A DNA stretch of 64,000 nt from Certhia americana (Eukaryota > Chordata > Aves > Passeriformes > Certhiidae), in NCBI GenBank assembly GCA_018697195.1, contig CM031878.1, positions 32,249,995 through 32,313,994 on the forward strand, in the 5' to 3' direction. The notes under the pieces were generated by a model, which was not told the origin of the DNA, made no database searches, and worked only from the letters and a program-made list of their open reading frames with translations. The stretch's first letter is position 1, and each line of letters opens with the position of its first letter. The translations under genes were made by a program, and so were the position numbers. Positions 25,850-39,100 of the stretch are shown here, piece by piece.

Positions 25850-28800
25850 AAACATCTGAGCATATTTTCCATTATTTCATTCCTGCTTACTAAAAGTAGT
25901 GCTAGGTAGTTCCTTTTGGTTTTTTTGCTGTTGCTGTTAACTAAATGTTTTTCATTCATTTTTCAAATTCTACTAGTTACAACAGCTACAAATTACCGAG
26001 CCTACCATGGTTAGCAGTTTATATTTTCCAAACTGTTTGGGGTACTAGTTTTCTGTACAAACCCCACAATCCTTGCCAGTAATTTCTTCTCCAATAATAA
26101 CAATGAATTCTTAACCTGTATCCCACTGAGACTGTAGTTGTAATTTACAGACTTATTCTACAATCTTATTAAGAGTCTTCTTTTTTTAGTAATTATTTCA
26201 AAAATAATTTTTCTCACAGATAATTTTTAATACATGAAACCATACCTGAAGTTTTTATTTTCACTCTTCTTGAACAATTCTTTCCCCATATTACGTGCAT
26301 TCAGAAGTTTTTTGTGCTTTGTTTTACAATTAGATTTACATTTTATGCATGTGTCTGTAGTCTGTTCAGTGTGTTGATGTTTACATAATTCTACAAGAAA
26401 ATTGGTTATTTCTTATGAACTTCATTAATTTTCTAAGCCAAGTTTGTATCTTTTTTACCCTATGTAATTCCTACTTTGTTTTTGCTCTCTACTTATTGAT
26501 ATTTTCTTTAGTGATTTCTTAGTGAGATACAGTGAGATAATGAGATACAGAGATAGTGAGAAAGTGATTTCTCCCACTTCTCAGTGGAAATTTAAAATCT
26601 ATTTTTTGTATTGTATTTTAGCTAACTTTCTATCTTCTGTGAATCAGATTTATGAAAACAAGCCTTTCTTCTCTTTGTTTGATTGTTTTCAGTTTCCACA
26701 TTGCCCTGACCAAAGGAAGATTTTGTTTTACATTTTTAGCCTGCATACATGAAGAGGCATGTTTCCATTTCTTCCTTTCAACTAAAGGTGGTCTGCAGCA
26801 GGAGTTCTTTTTTTTGTCATTATGCAATTCAGTTCTTCTAATAAGCAAAAGAATTGGATTATAAGTCACCTGAATGTCTATTTGTGAGAAACTTTTTACT
26901 GAACATGACAGATTTATAATTTGTGTGAAAATATGTTTTCAAAAGGATGGCTTAGGTTGAAAATTGCTAGTCTTCAATCAGATACCTAGTTATTAGGCAT
27001 TTGGATCAGATGATCATTGTTGATCCCTTGAACTATTCTGTTCTGTTCAAATTCTATTTTTTTTACCAATTTGAAAGTCAGACTTTTTATATTGCATATG
27101 AAATATTTATGTTTGTGAAATGTGTTTCATGTATCTGTTCTCCAGAAGCTTCCTTCTTGTATTGCTTCTGATTGTGGCTACATTCATCAGTTACCTCTTT
27201 CTTTAGCTAGTTGCCTGGCTATTGCTCAGACACTCATAGGCAGAAAGTTTGTTGAATAAAAAGCCCATGGCTTTTCAATAAAAAGCTCGTGGCGTAGGAT
27301 AGAACTCCTGTTAATTCTTTCAGACAGGATGATTGGTTATTGTCAAAATCATGGTTTCAAGACTCCTTTTTGTCTTCAGCAGGATCAGGTGAAACTCTCT
27401 GAACCACTTTTTACACTTGGATGATGTTATGTGACCACTCTTTCACATGCATGATCCTTCATTATTGGTTGGCTTGGATTACAGAGAAATGAGCTTCTAA
27501 ACATACTAACCATGTAAAAAGGACTGTTGTACATGACCCTGTCTGCACTTGCAGTGTTCCTACTGACTATTTATAACTGTTATATTTCTGCACTTTTTGA
27601 TCAGTTCTACAACAGAATCTTTTGGGGATATCTGAAGGAAGGTTGGGATTTCTCCACCCAGGATGCTAAACACAAAATTGAAACATGCAAACTGGTACAT
27701 ACACTTCTACCAATTTTCAGGAACCATCTTCAAGACATTTCAAAATTTCTACATGGAACACTTTTGGATGAAATAGACATTTGGTTCTGAAAATGGCTAG
27801 AATTCAGTAAGTCCTCCCTGTTGTAGTCAACTCACTGTTCCAAATCAATTTTCCCACCAATGCAAATTGCAGGCTGAGGAGATACTGGATTATGTAGGGA
27901 TTTCATGACTGAAGTTCACTGGGCACACACACAGGCACATCCCTGGCACTAGGTCAGATCATATTTACACCCATAGGACAAACATGAGGTATTTTCCTTT
28001 AGAATTTAATGGATTTTTTCTTAGTTTATTTTTGTTCTTGAAAAATTGCTTGGTTTGATTTTCACTAGAATGTCTACCAAGAAAATGAGAGCAAAGGGCA
28101 CACATTGAAATGAGAAATCCACTAGCTTTCCTATAAATGAAGGGATCAAATCAGCAGTTTCCTGACATTATGTTGTCATTCTTCTCCACTTCTGTGTGCT
28201 ACCTTGTGTTTCTGAATTGCAAGATCTTTCTTTTGCTTTTGCCGACTTTATGCTTAGTTTTACAGTGTATCACTGCTCAGAAGGTGGATTGATTAACTGG
28301 AATCTGGAGACTTTGAACAGCATTTTCAAACATTTTGCTTGTTCTAGCACTTACATTCTGTAAGTTTTCACCTGCATGTCTCAACATTTTGTGATCACTT
28401 TGTTTAATGGCCCTTGTCTCATTGAGGCTGGATGTTGGCCATACCAGTGACACACTGTAGTTTTCTCTAATCTCCTTCTTTCCTAGGTCTTTCTTTGGTA
28501 AAGATAGAAGTAACAGCAACAGAATGCTTTCAAGCATGTGGCCAGTCTTCTCCTGAGTAAAGGCTGTAGATTGCACAGCTGCAATTCCTTAGTGGAAGCA
28601 GATGAACCGTGACCTACTGCTGACAGCCACTTTGGGTTACATCATCTCTCTAAGTCACCACCCACTGCTGTAGACAGCCAGCCTGAGGGACACAGTGAAC
28701 AGGCTGCCTTTCATTGACACTTCATGAATTAACAACTAGGGGCTGCTCAGGAGGAGGACAGTTGGCATCTTTTCCTCCTCAGAGACCCAGTGTTTGAGAT

Positions 28801-31800
28801 CCCTTTGGCAGAAATTCAGGGAAAAGAGGATGGATTACAAAAAGCCTCTCCTTGCTGTTTTGGAATATGTTGTCCTTTTGGCAACAGTGATTTTTGTTGT
28901 TTATTTTGGGTTTTTCCTTCTCTGCTACTAGACTAATATATTACCTAAAGAGATACATTCTTCGTGCAGAATATTTGAGGGAAAGTGTAGAAGATGAATT
29001 CCCATTCTTCTCACATGACATCCTCTTGATTCTCATTAAAAGATGACTGCATGTCTCTGTTTTTTATCATCCATGTTTCACACTTCAGCTCTTAAGAGGA
29101 GCGATGTGAACAAATGCTTCATCATGGTCTTGCTGATTTAAGATCTGCTGCTATGATGTGATCTGTCAGGCTGTTCTCAGAATGTCGTTTTCCTTTCTGA
29201 TTAGAAAATTGAATGATGGATCAAACAAGAAGCAGCTAAACGATGGCTTGCTGTTCAATGTCAGACCAGCAAACCTTACTTATTAATTCACTGCAAATAA
29301 AGTAGTCCTCAATATAGTGAGACAAACACTGTTCAAAAGTCAAGCCAGTTCTGAGTGGCATTGATCTTTAATCACAGTTAATCTGATGTCATGAGCTCTT
29401 AATGCAGAAGCAAAGAAATTCTCCAGAGCAAAAGATTTTGCAACCTGTAGCAGGGTCTCTCAAATTTTTTTAGCACCAATGCACTATCTAGAGTGAAGAG
29501 TAAAAATGTGGCATTAGACAGACAGGATAATTACATAAAATATATAGCCAGATCCTAGTTACTTGGTTTTGCAAAAATTACTTTATACAGATGATTTTTC
29601 ACATCAGTAAAACTGTACTTAATATTTTAATCCAACTTTTCAATTCGCTATTCCACAGTGGTATTATTGCTGTGAAAAGAAATGAGGGGCTGTGAAAACT
29701 CAAATTCTAAGGCATCAGATATGACATGTTCCTATTTGAAAGATGAGAGCAGTTGCATCAATATTATGCCTTCGAACATGATGAAATTATTTAATAGTCT
29801 TTGCTTTTTTCATTTGAAATAAAGTAAACAAAGATTTATCCACCAAGTTTACTTTTGGAAATCACTTCCAAACTGGAAATTTTCAAGTTTTTAGCTAGTA
29901 ATAACTATTTCCATGATTCATTTTCTTTATTGGTTTGGTAAAATTACATTTGCAAATTAAGTAGGAAAGGGAAATCTGTGGATCAGAAAAGTTTTTTTTT
30001 TCAAAATTCAAACCTGCTATAAGTGAAGCAAAATATAAAATGTGATAGCTTGAAATAAAATAAGTGGCTTTTGCTTACATTGGTTTCAGTTTATTTTTGT
30101 GCATATTCAAAGCAGTTTTCTGTATGTCATTTAGACTGGAACTAAGTAAAGAAGCCTATTTCTAAAAGAAAATTAAAATAGTCCTGAAGATGATATTAAT
30201 GCGGTGTCTATCTGAATTTTGCCTAGGAAGTTAATGTTACAAAGAGCTGCTTGATCCTTATTCAATGAACCCTGGCTTGGCATGTTTATTTGGGTAAGGA
30301 GAAAATCCTGGAAGATAAGGATTCTAGATTTAGTTTGCTTAATTCCCTTAAAGATTTACAATGTGCACAGGAATCTGCAAAATCTAAGGAGGAATTGCTT
30401 GAAAATTTAATGTAGGACTGCTAGTATTTCCTGCTCTTTCTTGATCTGGGATGACTCTAATAGCAGTTGGTCTGTGTTAATGGAGTTTTAGCACTTTCCT
30501 CTCCTGGGAGAAATGAAACTGATGGGAAAAACAAGAAACCAAATATTTTAGCAACTTCAAAACTATTTGTGGTTTTTGTTTTAGAAATGTGAAGTTTTTT
30601 TGTAGATGGAGTCACATGTTTATTTCTCTGAAGCAATTTAAAAGCCCATAAAAAGTGCACCAAACCAACCATCATTAGTTGCTCCCTTCTTAGCCACATA
30701 TAGTTGTGTTTAGATAATATAATTGCTAGTGCAATATATATAAAAATTACTTAACTAAAACTGAAGTAATTCAGTTTCTTGAGAACTAAACTTTGAGTAG
30801 CTAAACAACCTCTAAAAGTTTTTTTTGCTTCACATGAGTAAATATAGCAGCTCTGGAACTGGGTCACTGTCAGGCAAGAGAGAAGTAGGGAAATCCGTTT
30901 AACGGAACAGTGCAACTGGGAACTGAGTTCTTACTGGAAAACACCTGTTTCTTGCATTATTTCAATAATATGAATATACTCGAATGATCACATTTCCCAT
31001 TTCATAAAATTAAAGTTGTAGTGAGGGAGCCCTCTTTAGTCCTGCTAAATCCTGGAAGAACACTCACAGATGTCTGAGATTGTGTAATAGCTGAGAAAAT
31101 ACAAACTGTAGAGAGAACTCACACTTGCATGACATGAGTCAAGTGATAATTTCCCTGGTTCATGATATCCTATAAATTCCTTCTGTAGTTTAGATAAAAA
31201 TACTTCATAGAAATACATTTTAGGGATTGCAAGGACGTACCATTAATATTCCTGTGCTGGATAAGATGTCTGAAGTCTGCCAATTTTTTTTTTATAATTA
31301 TCCTTTGATAATCCTTTTCCAATCCTTGCCAACATGTTTTCTAACTGTAGTTCTTCAAATAAATAATAAAGGGAGGAGTACATAATAAACTTGTGACTAT
31401 TTGTATCTGATTAAAACTATTACCTGAAGAAGAAAATGTGTCAGAAGCAAGGCAGTTTCAAGGCCTCATGTCTAGTGAAAGAGAGGGTGTTTTGCCCTTT
31501 TTTTTCTCAAATAAGTAAGAATTACATGATGTACATTTATCAGAAGGGTATGTGCCCCAGAGCAGATAGACTCAAGAGAAATTTCCGGGACTATTTAGTC
31601 CCATCACCAGAACTGTGCAACACCCTTGTTTTCAATTTTTTTTTTTTTTCTTTTTTTTTTTTAAGCTACATCAGTAGTCACGTTGAAAAGCTGTTTCAAA
31701 ATAACCCCATCTGATATTAAACATCACATATCATCTCATATGAAACATAGCTTCATGTGTCAAGACAAGAATTGTATTTTAAACTCTTTGATTTTCTATT

Positions 31801-34690
31801 GGAATGAAATTAGTTTCCATCTTTAGCACAACATATATTCAAATCAGACAGAAGCATAGATCAATAGTTTATACATTTTTTTGGACAAAATATGACAAAT
31901 TTGAGAAATAAGAAATATTCCTATAACTAATGTTAGTAATGGAAGGCAGAAATACCTAGAAATAGCATAGAAGGTGGCACATGGAATCCGGGTTACATGT
32001 TGGTTTCAATATAATGTCTAGATTTTCTACTTGGACTGATGTATTTATGTACTGAACAAATTACTTACTGTGACCACTCTTCTGCCTAAACTTATACTGT
32101 GGAAATTTTAATTTAATTTAATGTGAAATTTAATTTAATGTGAAAGCCAAACTCCTCAGAACTTAACATTCTAATCATGAAAGCAAAGTCAGCTTTATAT
32201 TATAATAGCTGTAAATGAAAAATAATAAACATCTCCTTCATTTGTGATTCAGAGAATTGTTTAAACACATGGGCTATCTGATGTAGTACTGCTCTTTCTC
32301 TAGTCCCACTTGGCCTTGTCTGACTCACCAGTGACTCAAATATGAAAGTAATTTTTGTGATTACTAGCCCTGGTTCCATACAAATGGTAGTGAGGCAATT
32401 ATTTCATTTTCTATAGGCTGCTTAATGATATTTTAGAAACTGTCATTGCTTAGTTAGTTTTTTGGACAGCAAATGATTTGTTTAATCTGTTTAGTTGTTT
32501 GCAGGTCATCCAAAAGCACATCTTTTCATAGAATGTCATTCAGCTTTTTTGTTGCTCCAAGTGTCACCACAGTCTCATGCTTAGTGATTTCGTCCCTCAA
32601 CTTACTAATTTATTAATGTGTTGAGGAACAAGACTTAATTCAAGATTCTACCAATATGTATTAAGAGTATGGAAAAGACTGCTTAGCAGCTGGTTAAAAT
32701 TAGTTGAAGTTACTTGGGAAAAGCAAAAACAGGCTCATACATGGCCAATCTAAGAATCTTCTTAATTGACTTTAAACTACAATAAAGCAACAGTGTGAAT
32801 GCTAATAGAGTTAGAATAAACAGGATTGTAAGGATATAAATTCAAATTGGAAAAAATATATTTTAAGGATTGTATTTTAATATACATAAACTATGTGATG
32901 TGTATTGTATTTTTCCTTTCCAAATCTATTAACTGTAACAATATCCTTTAATAATACTATGTTTACTTACTCTTACTGCCTTCCTGTTCATCTCTTTCCT
33001 TATTATTCCAATATTGGGAACCTATGTCATAACTAAAGTACAGTGTTTCTGAGTACATAGACTCCTTGTGTTTCTAAGAATTTTAGAACTATAATGGTCA
33101 TTTAATAGATATTTTTTAGTAATTTCACTTGAATTGTGTTTTCTGACTTTTGGTTTGTTTGGATTCTGAGACCAGAAGAGTAAGCCTCTCAGCTACGATG
33201 AGTGAGAATTGTTTATCCGTGTTTTTATCCATCATTTCTACTACCATTGTGTGAGAGTTCATTTTTCCTGCTTTCCTTGCTGCTGTGTGTTACTAGAGTG
33301 CCAAGGAGGTGGATGAAGGTGGCATTAGACTAAGGAAGTAATGAGAGCTCTTTGGCAATGCTTCTCTTCAATGCTGAAGTATCTCAATTTGCTACTCTAA
33401 GATTTGGAGTGTATTAGCTCTTACAAAAGTTTTCATTGTCATTCATAATCAGCTGCCTTTTTCAAGAGTGTAAATGGAGAAGCATGAAACTTTTTATCTC
33501 AGAAATTATTACATGAAATTTATTGTTCTTCATCAAGATGACCCTGTGAGTGTAATCGCAACAGGAGGTACTCCTGTGTAGATGCAGAAAATACCCATAA
33601 TTATTTTCTCCTTGGACTTGAAGACTATCAGAAAGGTGTAAAAAACTGTCTTGTGGGAGCCAGAAAACACACTTCTGTTTCTGTTCTTGAGGTGTGAGAC
33701 TTTAAAAAAGTTCAGCTCAGTGTTTGCTCTGCTACTGAAGGTATGAGGGCAGGTGATAGATAATATCAACAGACTCTTAATTTTAAATAATTTTAATTTT
33801 TGTTAGCAAAAAAGATATTCTTACATTGCTTCTTAAAGACCACAACTGTCTTCCAGAATTATGATGCCTTTGTGTGATTAAATCACACAAAGTGGTGTAA
33901 AGCATGTGACATTCAAAGATATTTTTGTTCTCTTTATCAGGGTGACTGTTTCACATGTTGAAATAGCACCTCATTTTTCTTTCTTTGAATATACTGTGAC
34001 TGAATGTACTCTGTTGGAGATATGAGAGGAAATCTTTCTCTCCTTATAATGCTCTGCATCTGATCTTCTTAACAGGAAGAAATGTCATGCTTTTTCTACT
34101 GTTAGTTGTGTCAGATGTTCTGCTACAAACTGGCACTGAATGTTGTGTGTATTTACAACATTTAGGCATTGATAGATGTTGGAACCCAGAATGCAGAGAC
34201 TATTTTTCTGCATGTTTTGAAGGATTCAAACCTTCTGACAAACACTTTTTTTAACCTTCGTCCATGGAAAGGACTTCCTATGTTCTGGGATGTAGCAGAA
34301 TTTTCAAGAATATAAGTTAGATTAGTAGCATAATATGTAATTTATCTCAGGGTGAGAAATTTAAATTTTTGGGTTTGTTAGCATGGTAAATAGATGAAAA
34401 CAAGATGAAGGATCATTGTAATTTTCAGGCTTCTTCCTTCTCCTTCATCTACTCCATATTCTGCAGTATTGGAGACACTGGATGATTGGTGAAAATTTGC
34501 CACAGTACAGAAGCATGTGAATAAAAATATTGCTAGTTTTTGGAAGAAAAAGAGAAATAATGTGCATTCTTGGTGATTGGGTGAATTATCTTTAAGAGAG
34601 CCTTGATTCTGTGTGTTTGAGGCTTTGGTGAAAATTTACAGATTAAACCACCAAATTTATCTGCTCAATGTTCATATTTTTTTCTACACT
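25850..34690. other. Unique AT-rich sequence, no gene seen
   Basis: About 8.8 kb with no recognised transposon or convincing exon. Includes a GAGATA-rich imperfect repeat (26521-26566) and a perfect 17-base tandem pair (32111-32144). The frames at 26630-26869, 27527-27790, 28277-28576 and 31436-31714 lack coding character. Confidence 0.55.
32111..32144. repeat. Perfect 17-base tandem duplication
   Basis: atttaatttaatgtgaa occurs twice back to back. Confidence 0.95.
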
Positions 34691-34827
34691 TTAATCCTTT
34701 ATTATAATATTAGATTGAGGATTTTTTATTATATTAGTCTTGCTCTTTCTGTTTTTGTATTACTGTTTTGAGCTCTTTTATCTCTGGGATACAAATTGAA
34801 CCCTGAACAGACATGAGTTTTCCTGTT

Positions 34828-35037
34828 TTATCTAGATGCCTTATCAATTCCAGCAACTTCATGCTGGGAGTCAAATTCAAACTCCTTGAAGTCAAGCAGG
34901 CCCTCAGAGCAGCATCGTGGTAGACATTTGGGTGCATACTGGGAGTCTGCTTGGTTGTCCGCTCTGTCTCCCTCTGTACTGACTCTCTTGGCTGCAGGTT
35001 CTTCCTCTGTCCATGTCTCAGACTTAAATACAGGTAG
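34828..35037 (-). other. Possible exon or gene relic, strand unresolved
   Basis: A GC-raised block open in several frames. On minus, one frame runs from an in-frame stop at 35038-35040 to TAA at 34830-34828, about 69 codons. It is rich in Glu, Asp, Lys and Ser with a Cys-Leu-Pro-Arg-Cys-Cys patch, and AATAAA-type signals lie some 100-130 bases beyond it near 34729 and 34703, so it could be a terminal exon. On plus, 34836-35033 (198 bases, a multiple of three) is bounded by a good acceptor (polypyrimidine then tctag) and a donor (acag/gtagtt) and is open in one Ser/Leu-rich frame. I recognise neither product. The two readings exclude each other and both may be chance. Confidence 0.3.
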
Positions 35038-35393
35038 TTATCTTCTAGCAGATGTTACCAGCTGCTGGATGTTACGCTTTGCTGATATTTCTTTCACTTG
35101 TACATGCAATTATACATTTTTTAAGTGTTTTAAACAGAATGATATTGACCAAGCAAACTGAATATTATTTTTGGAGAAATTCAGGTGTAATGACTCTAAT
35201 AAATTAATGCTAGTATAGGGCGTTACTTTGTACTCCTTAAAAATGTAATGAGATGCACTTTGAGATGGGATGTTTCTTCTAAAATGTATATTTTCTTTTA
35301 TCTAAAAGATAGTTATGAGTAACGTGGAGAACACTGATGGTTTAATGCAGGAATTATGTCTGAAATTTATAGCTTGATAATGAATGAGGCCTC

Positions 35394-35448
35394 TGAAATT
35401 CTGAAAATGCTGAAAAATCTATGAAATTCTGAAAATGCTGAAAAATCA
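35394..35448. repeat. Two-copy tandem repeat, 28-base period
   Basis: tgaaattctgaaaatgctg plus aaaaatc occurs at 35394 and again at 35422 with no substitutions in the first 26 bases. Confidence 0.95.
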
Positions 35449-35889
35449 CATGGTGAGATTAAGAACAGCATCTAACACAAAACAAGGTTCAGGGAAGTCT
35501 GTCACAAAAGGCATATGGCTCATGTTCTAAGAAATTCTCTCATTATTGACTGTATGAACACAGCCCAGCGTAAAAGGGGTGGTGTATATTATGCAAAGAT
35601 TAGGAGACACCCTGTAATGCAAGGAGTGAAGGGGATGTTGGTTGTGCTTGAAAAAGGCAGTGAGGTTTAGCATGAGTTGTAAACAGTGTGAGGAAGCTGT
35701 TATCTGGCTGGATGCACCACCTCGTAGTGTTGGGCAGCTGCTGTGTCAATGGCCACTGCACTCACTGATAACAACACCTCAAAATATCTTTAAAAGTAAA
35801 TTAGAAAGATAGCAACCTCCTAAGTAGTACAGCCCTAAAGATGTATGTATGGAACACTGAATAAACAATTAGAAAATCCTGCTGTGATT

Positions 35890-35913
35890 AAAAAAAAAAA
35901 AAAAAAAAAAAAA
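35890..35913. repeat. Poly-A run of 24
   Basis: Uninterrupted A homopolymer. No retroposed gene or SINE is recognisable on its 5' side. Confidence 0.95.
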
Positions 35914-36060
35914 TTCATCATCTCCAGAAATATTCAGATCGTTGTTTACAGTAAAAAGAACTGAAAGAAGTTAGAAATTCTGTTTGCAAAAGTCTGAGCC
36001 AAACAACTTCATTGATGACACATACAATAGTGGTGTTCTAAATATGAAGGGATAAAAGAA

Positions 36061-36075
36061 ATATATATATAAAGA

Positions 36076-36103
<28 letters not shown>
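36061..36103. repeat. (TA)n microsatellite
   Basis: TA dinucleotide run interrupted once by aaagaa. Confidence 0.95.
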
Positions 36104-36106
<3 letters not shown>

Positions 36107-39100
36107 TCTATAAAGAAACACCCTTGTGTTTTTTAACCCCTAAAGGAAAACAAAACACACAAAAACCCTCTTATATTCACAAATTATTCAGAATGACAAG
36201 AACTCTAATGTTATTAAAACCTGTCTTACCACTGGCAGAAAGCATCACAAATTTCAAGGATATTTTTAAACTAAGAACAATTTGAAGAAAAAAATTCCTC
36301 AGAATCTATGAATCAGGTCTTCTATTAAAATGACAGTAAGACATAAGAAAAATTTTATGCCATTTACCTGCTTATTCTCATAATTTTCCTACTGGATGAC
36401 TTAATATTTCACAGACATAAAAAAATCATGGCTTCTATTACAGCATTTTGCAAGCTGTCACAAAAGCTTATGAATCCAGTAACGAAGTACAAACAAACCC
36501 AGTCGTTTTATTGATGTAAACAATGGTAGTTTGGCTACCCAGCCATGAAAAAGCATACTCATCTGGATGAAATGGAGTGTGCATTGTTGTAAAGAAATGA
36601 AGTCACTGAAACCTATCTAATTGAATGGTAAGTGATAAAGATACCATTACTACTGTTTTCTACTACTGTATTAGCTATTTGAAATATCTAGATTGTTGTA
36701 AATACTGTAAGATTTGATTAGCAGAAAATGCTATAGAGGTAATAACCATTAGCAATCTGGTAGGTCACTCCTGAAATTCTAGTTCCTAATAAGGTAGAGG
36801 TGGTGAGCAGAACAACCATATGACCAAACAGTAATAAACAAACTATTGTTTTCATAAATAATCCCACATGAAAAATTACATTAATTTTCTTATTTTGCAA
36901 CAATATGATAGAGATTAAAAAAATATTCAGGGCCTTCCACTGTAAGTAGTTGAACTCCATATCAGTAGGATTTGCCACAATGTCGGTAATGTCAGCTCAG
37001 TGAATTTTCTACAGAGCTCTTTATTCTCTAACATAAAAACATTTCACATAGAAAAGAAAAAGCCAAATGAGTAGTTTGATTCCTTTGTTTAAAACTGATG
37101 CTTATGAGTCCTGGGTAACAAAAGCCCAAAATTCAAGTACTGGAGAAAATGTGAAGATTATAATTTTATAGTAAGTTTTATTTTCATAAAAAAAATACTC
37201 AATGCTCAAAGTTCCCAGGAAGCTGAATGAAGTAATTCCAAAGAATTCACCAATTTCTTCTTCCCTCAGCTTGAGAAAACACAAGGAAGCTGAGCAGGAT
37301 TCTGTAGAAGAAATAAAAAAACCTTCTGAACAATGGGATTCAAAGAGGAAGAAAAATAATGACTTCTTTAAATTATTCAGTCTCTGGATTAAATTAGACT
37401 ATCAATTCCATTATTTCCCTGAATGCATATTTGTAATTTCTTATTTTCTCACTTTGGGAAAGCTGCACGAGTATTATTTTTTCTAACACACTCAAAAATG
37501 ACAAGATAAATTGTGATCATCTAAGTACAGCTAATTGTGATATATGTTGCAAAACAATGATAAGTCTTACTTTGTGCTTTCTTTCATGCCAACAATAATT
37601 TGAAATCCGTTACTGCTGATTAGATGACATTTGGGGATGACTGATCTTGCTAATCTCGGATGATTATTTGTTCATGCAATTTGACATAGTTTGTGGTCTA
37701 TTCTAGCCCTTAGGAAAATACTGAGGATCTGTGACAAGGTGCATTGATAAATGAACATGCTGAGGCTTGTAGAATGATTTCTAAAGATGTTACTCACGCC
37801 ATATTCTTGCCCAGCACATACTAATTCTGGCCATCTTAAAATGGGTGCTGCTTCTAAATAATAACAGTTGAGTTAACCATTCTATACCTGTTCATGGTCA
37901 ACCAAGTAAGGCAGTGAAAGCAACAGCAGAAGATGAATTCTTCAGACCTTATTATCTTTTGGTTTTGTGTAATTTTGTATCATAGAAATTTTTGTGTCTG
38001 CTTTCAAGTATTTTCAATAACAATATTTAATTGACTTGTTTTGGAAAGCAAATCTGTTTGGATCTTGGACACAGTCTTGCTCAAATCACAGTAAAAATTT
38101 TGTGGTGTTTTTTTTTTTATGACTTTCACAAAGATAAGAAGCCATACCCGTCTAAATATCTCCTGTTTATCCAGTAATTAAAACTAGATATAAACTAGGC
38201 AATTTTCTGAGGTATAATTTCAGCTCTTCTTCATGAAGCTTTTTAACCTTTATGCATTTTGTGTTAACTATAGCCAGAAAGAAGGTTCTAATCAGCAGGG
38301 TCTTGAAGGAATGCTATAGCTTTGGGTTTTTTGCTTCGATTGGACTTCACCTTTTTCATCCCCACAGTCTGCTTTTTTTTCTTTTCTTGTTCTTTCTCCA
38401 CTTTCCTCTCCTTCCTTTTGCTATTTTTGTTTTTCCTATGGTTGCTTGGCAGCAGGATAATTGCTGTGTTTTTGTGCATTCTGCATTTTTGCCTCTCCAT
38501 TTAATGGAGCCATATTGGCTTTCTCTCTTGTTGGTACACTGTGGGTCAAGTGTAGGCGTGTGCATGCTTTACAAATTTATCCCCATTATTGCTAATGTCT
38601 ATTGAAGATGTTAGTAGATGGTGTTTTTGTCTGAGGGACACTTCAAGCTGTAATTCCTGAGTGCAAGTCACTTTTTGTTTCTTTTGTTCATTTATAATGA
38701 GAGACTGAAATGGAGCTTAAATAATTCCTTCAATGAAAACATTAACTAAACTCTGCTATTGTGGTTGTTTAAGAACTGAAAATAATTAGCACAAACCCAC
38801 ATTTCCTTCACAGAGCTTTAAAAGAAGTCAGGATATTACCATTAGGATAATAATGAGTTCAGTCCCTGTGGAAAAGCAAGGAGGAAAGAAAAAAAGATTA
38901 AATATATCTCAAGACTAGCAAAAAGATTTCTGGTGGGAAAATTTCACTGTTGAATAAAACATTCCCTTGGGAAGTACATTGCTGTTTAGGCTTGTATTTT
39001 AAGGCTCCATGTGAGTACCTTCAGAGAACCCAAACAAGAACATCCTTCTCTCATTAAAAATTCTAAACCTACAAACCCACTACAAACAGTAGCCAACTTC

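Noticed and set aside
37202..37486. 94-codon plus frame with a strong acceptor-like cttcttccctcag inside
   Set aside because: No usable GT donor follows within the open part, and the tail is AT-driven hydrophobic sequence.
38252..38605. 117-codon hydrophobic frame resembling a membrane protein
   Set aside because: It lies over a T/C-rich tract; the Phe/Leu-rich composition follows from base composition and the end is not protein-like.
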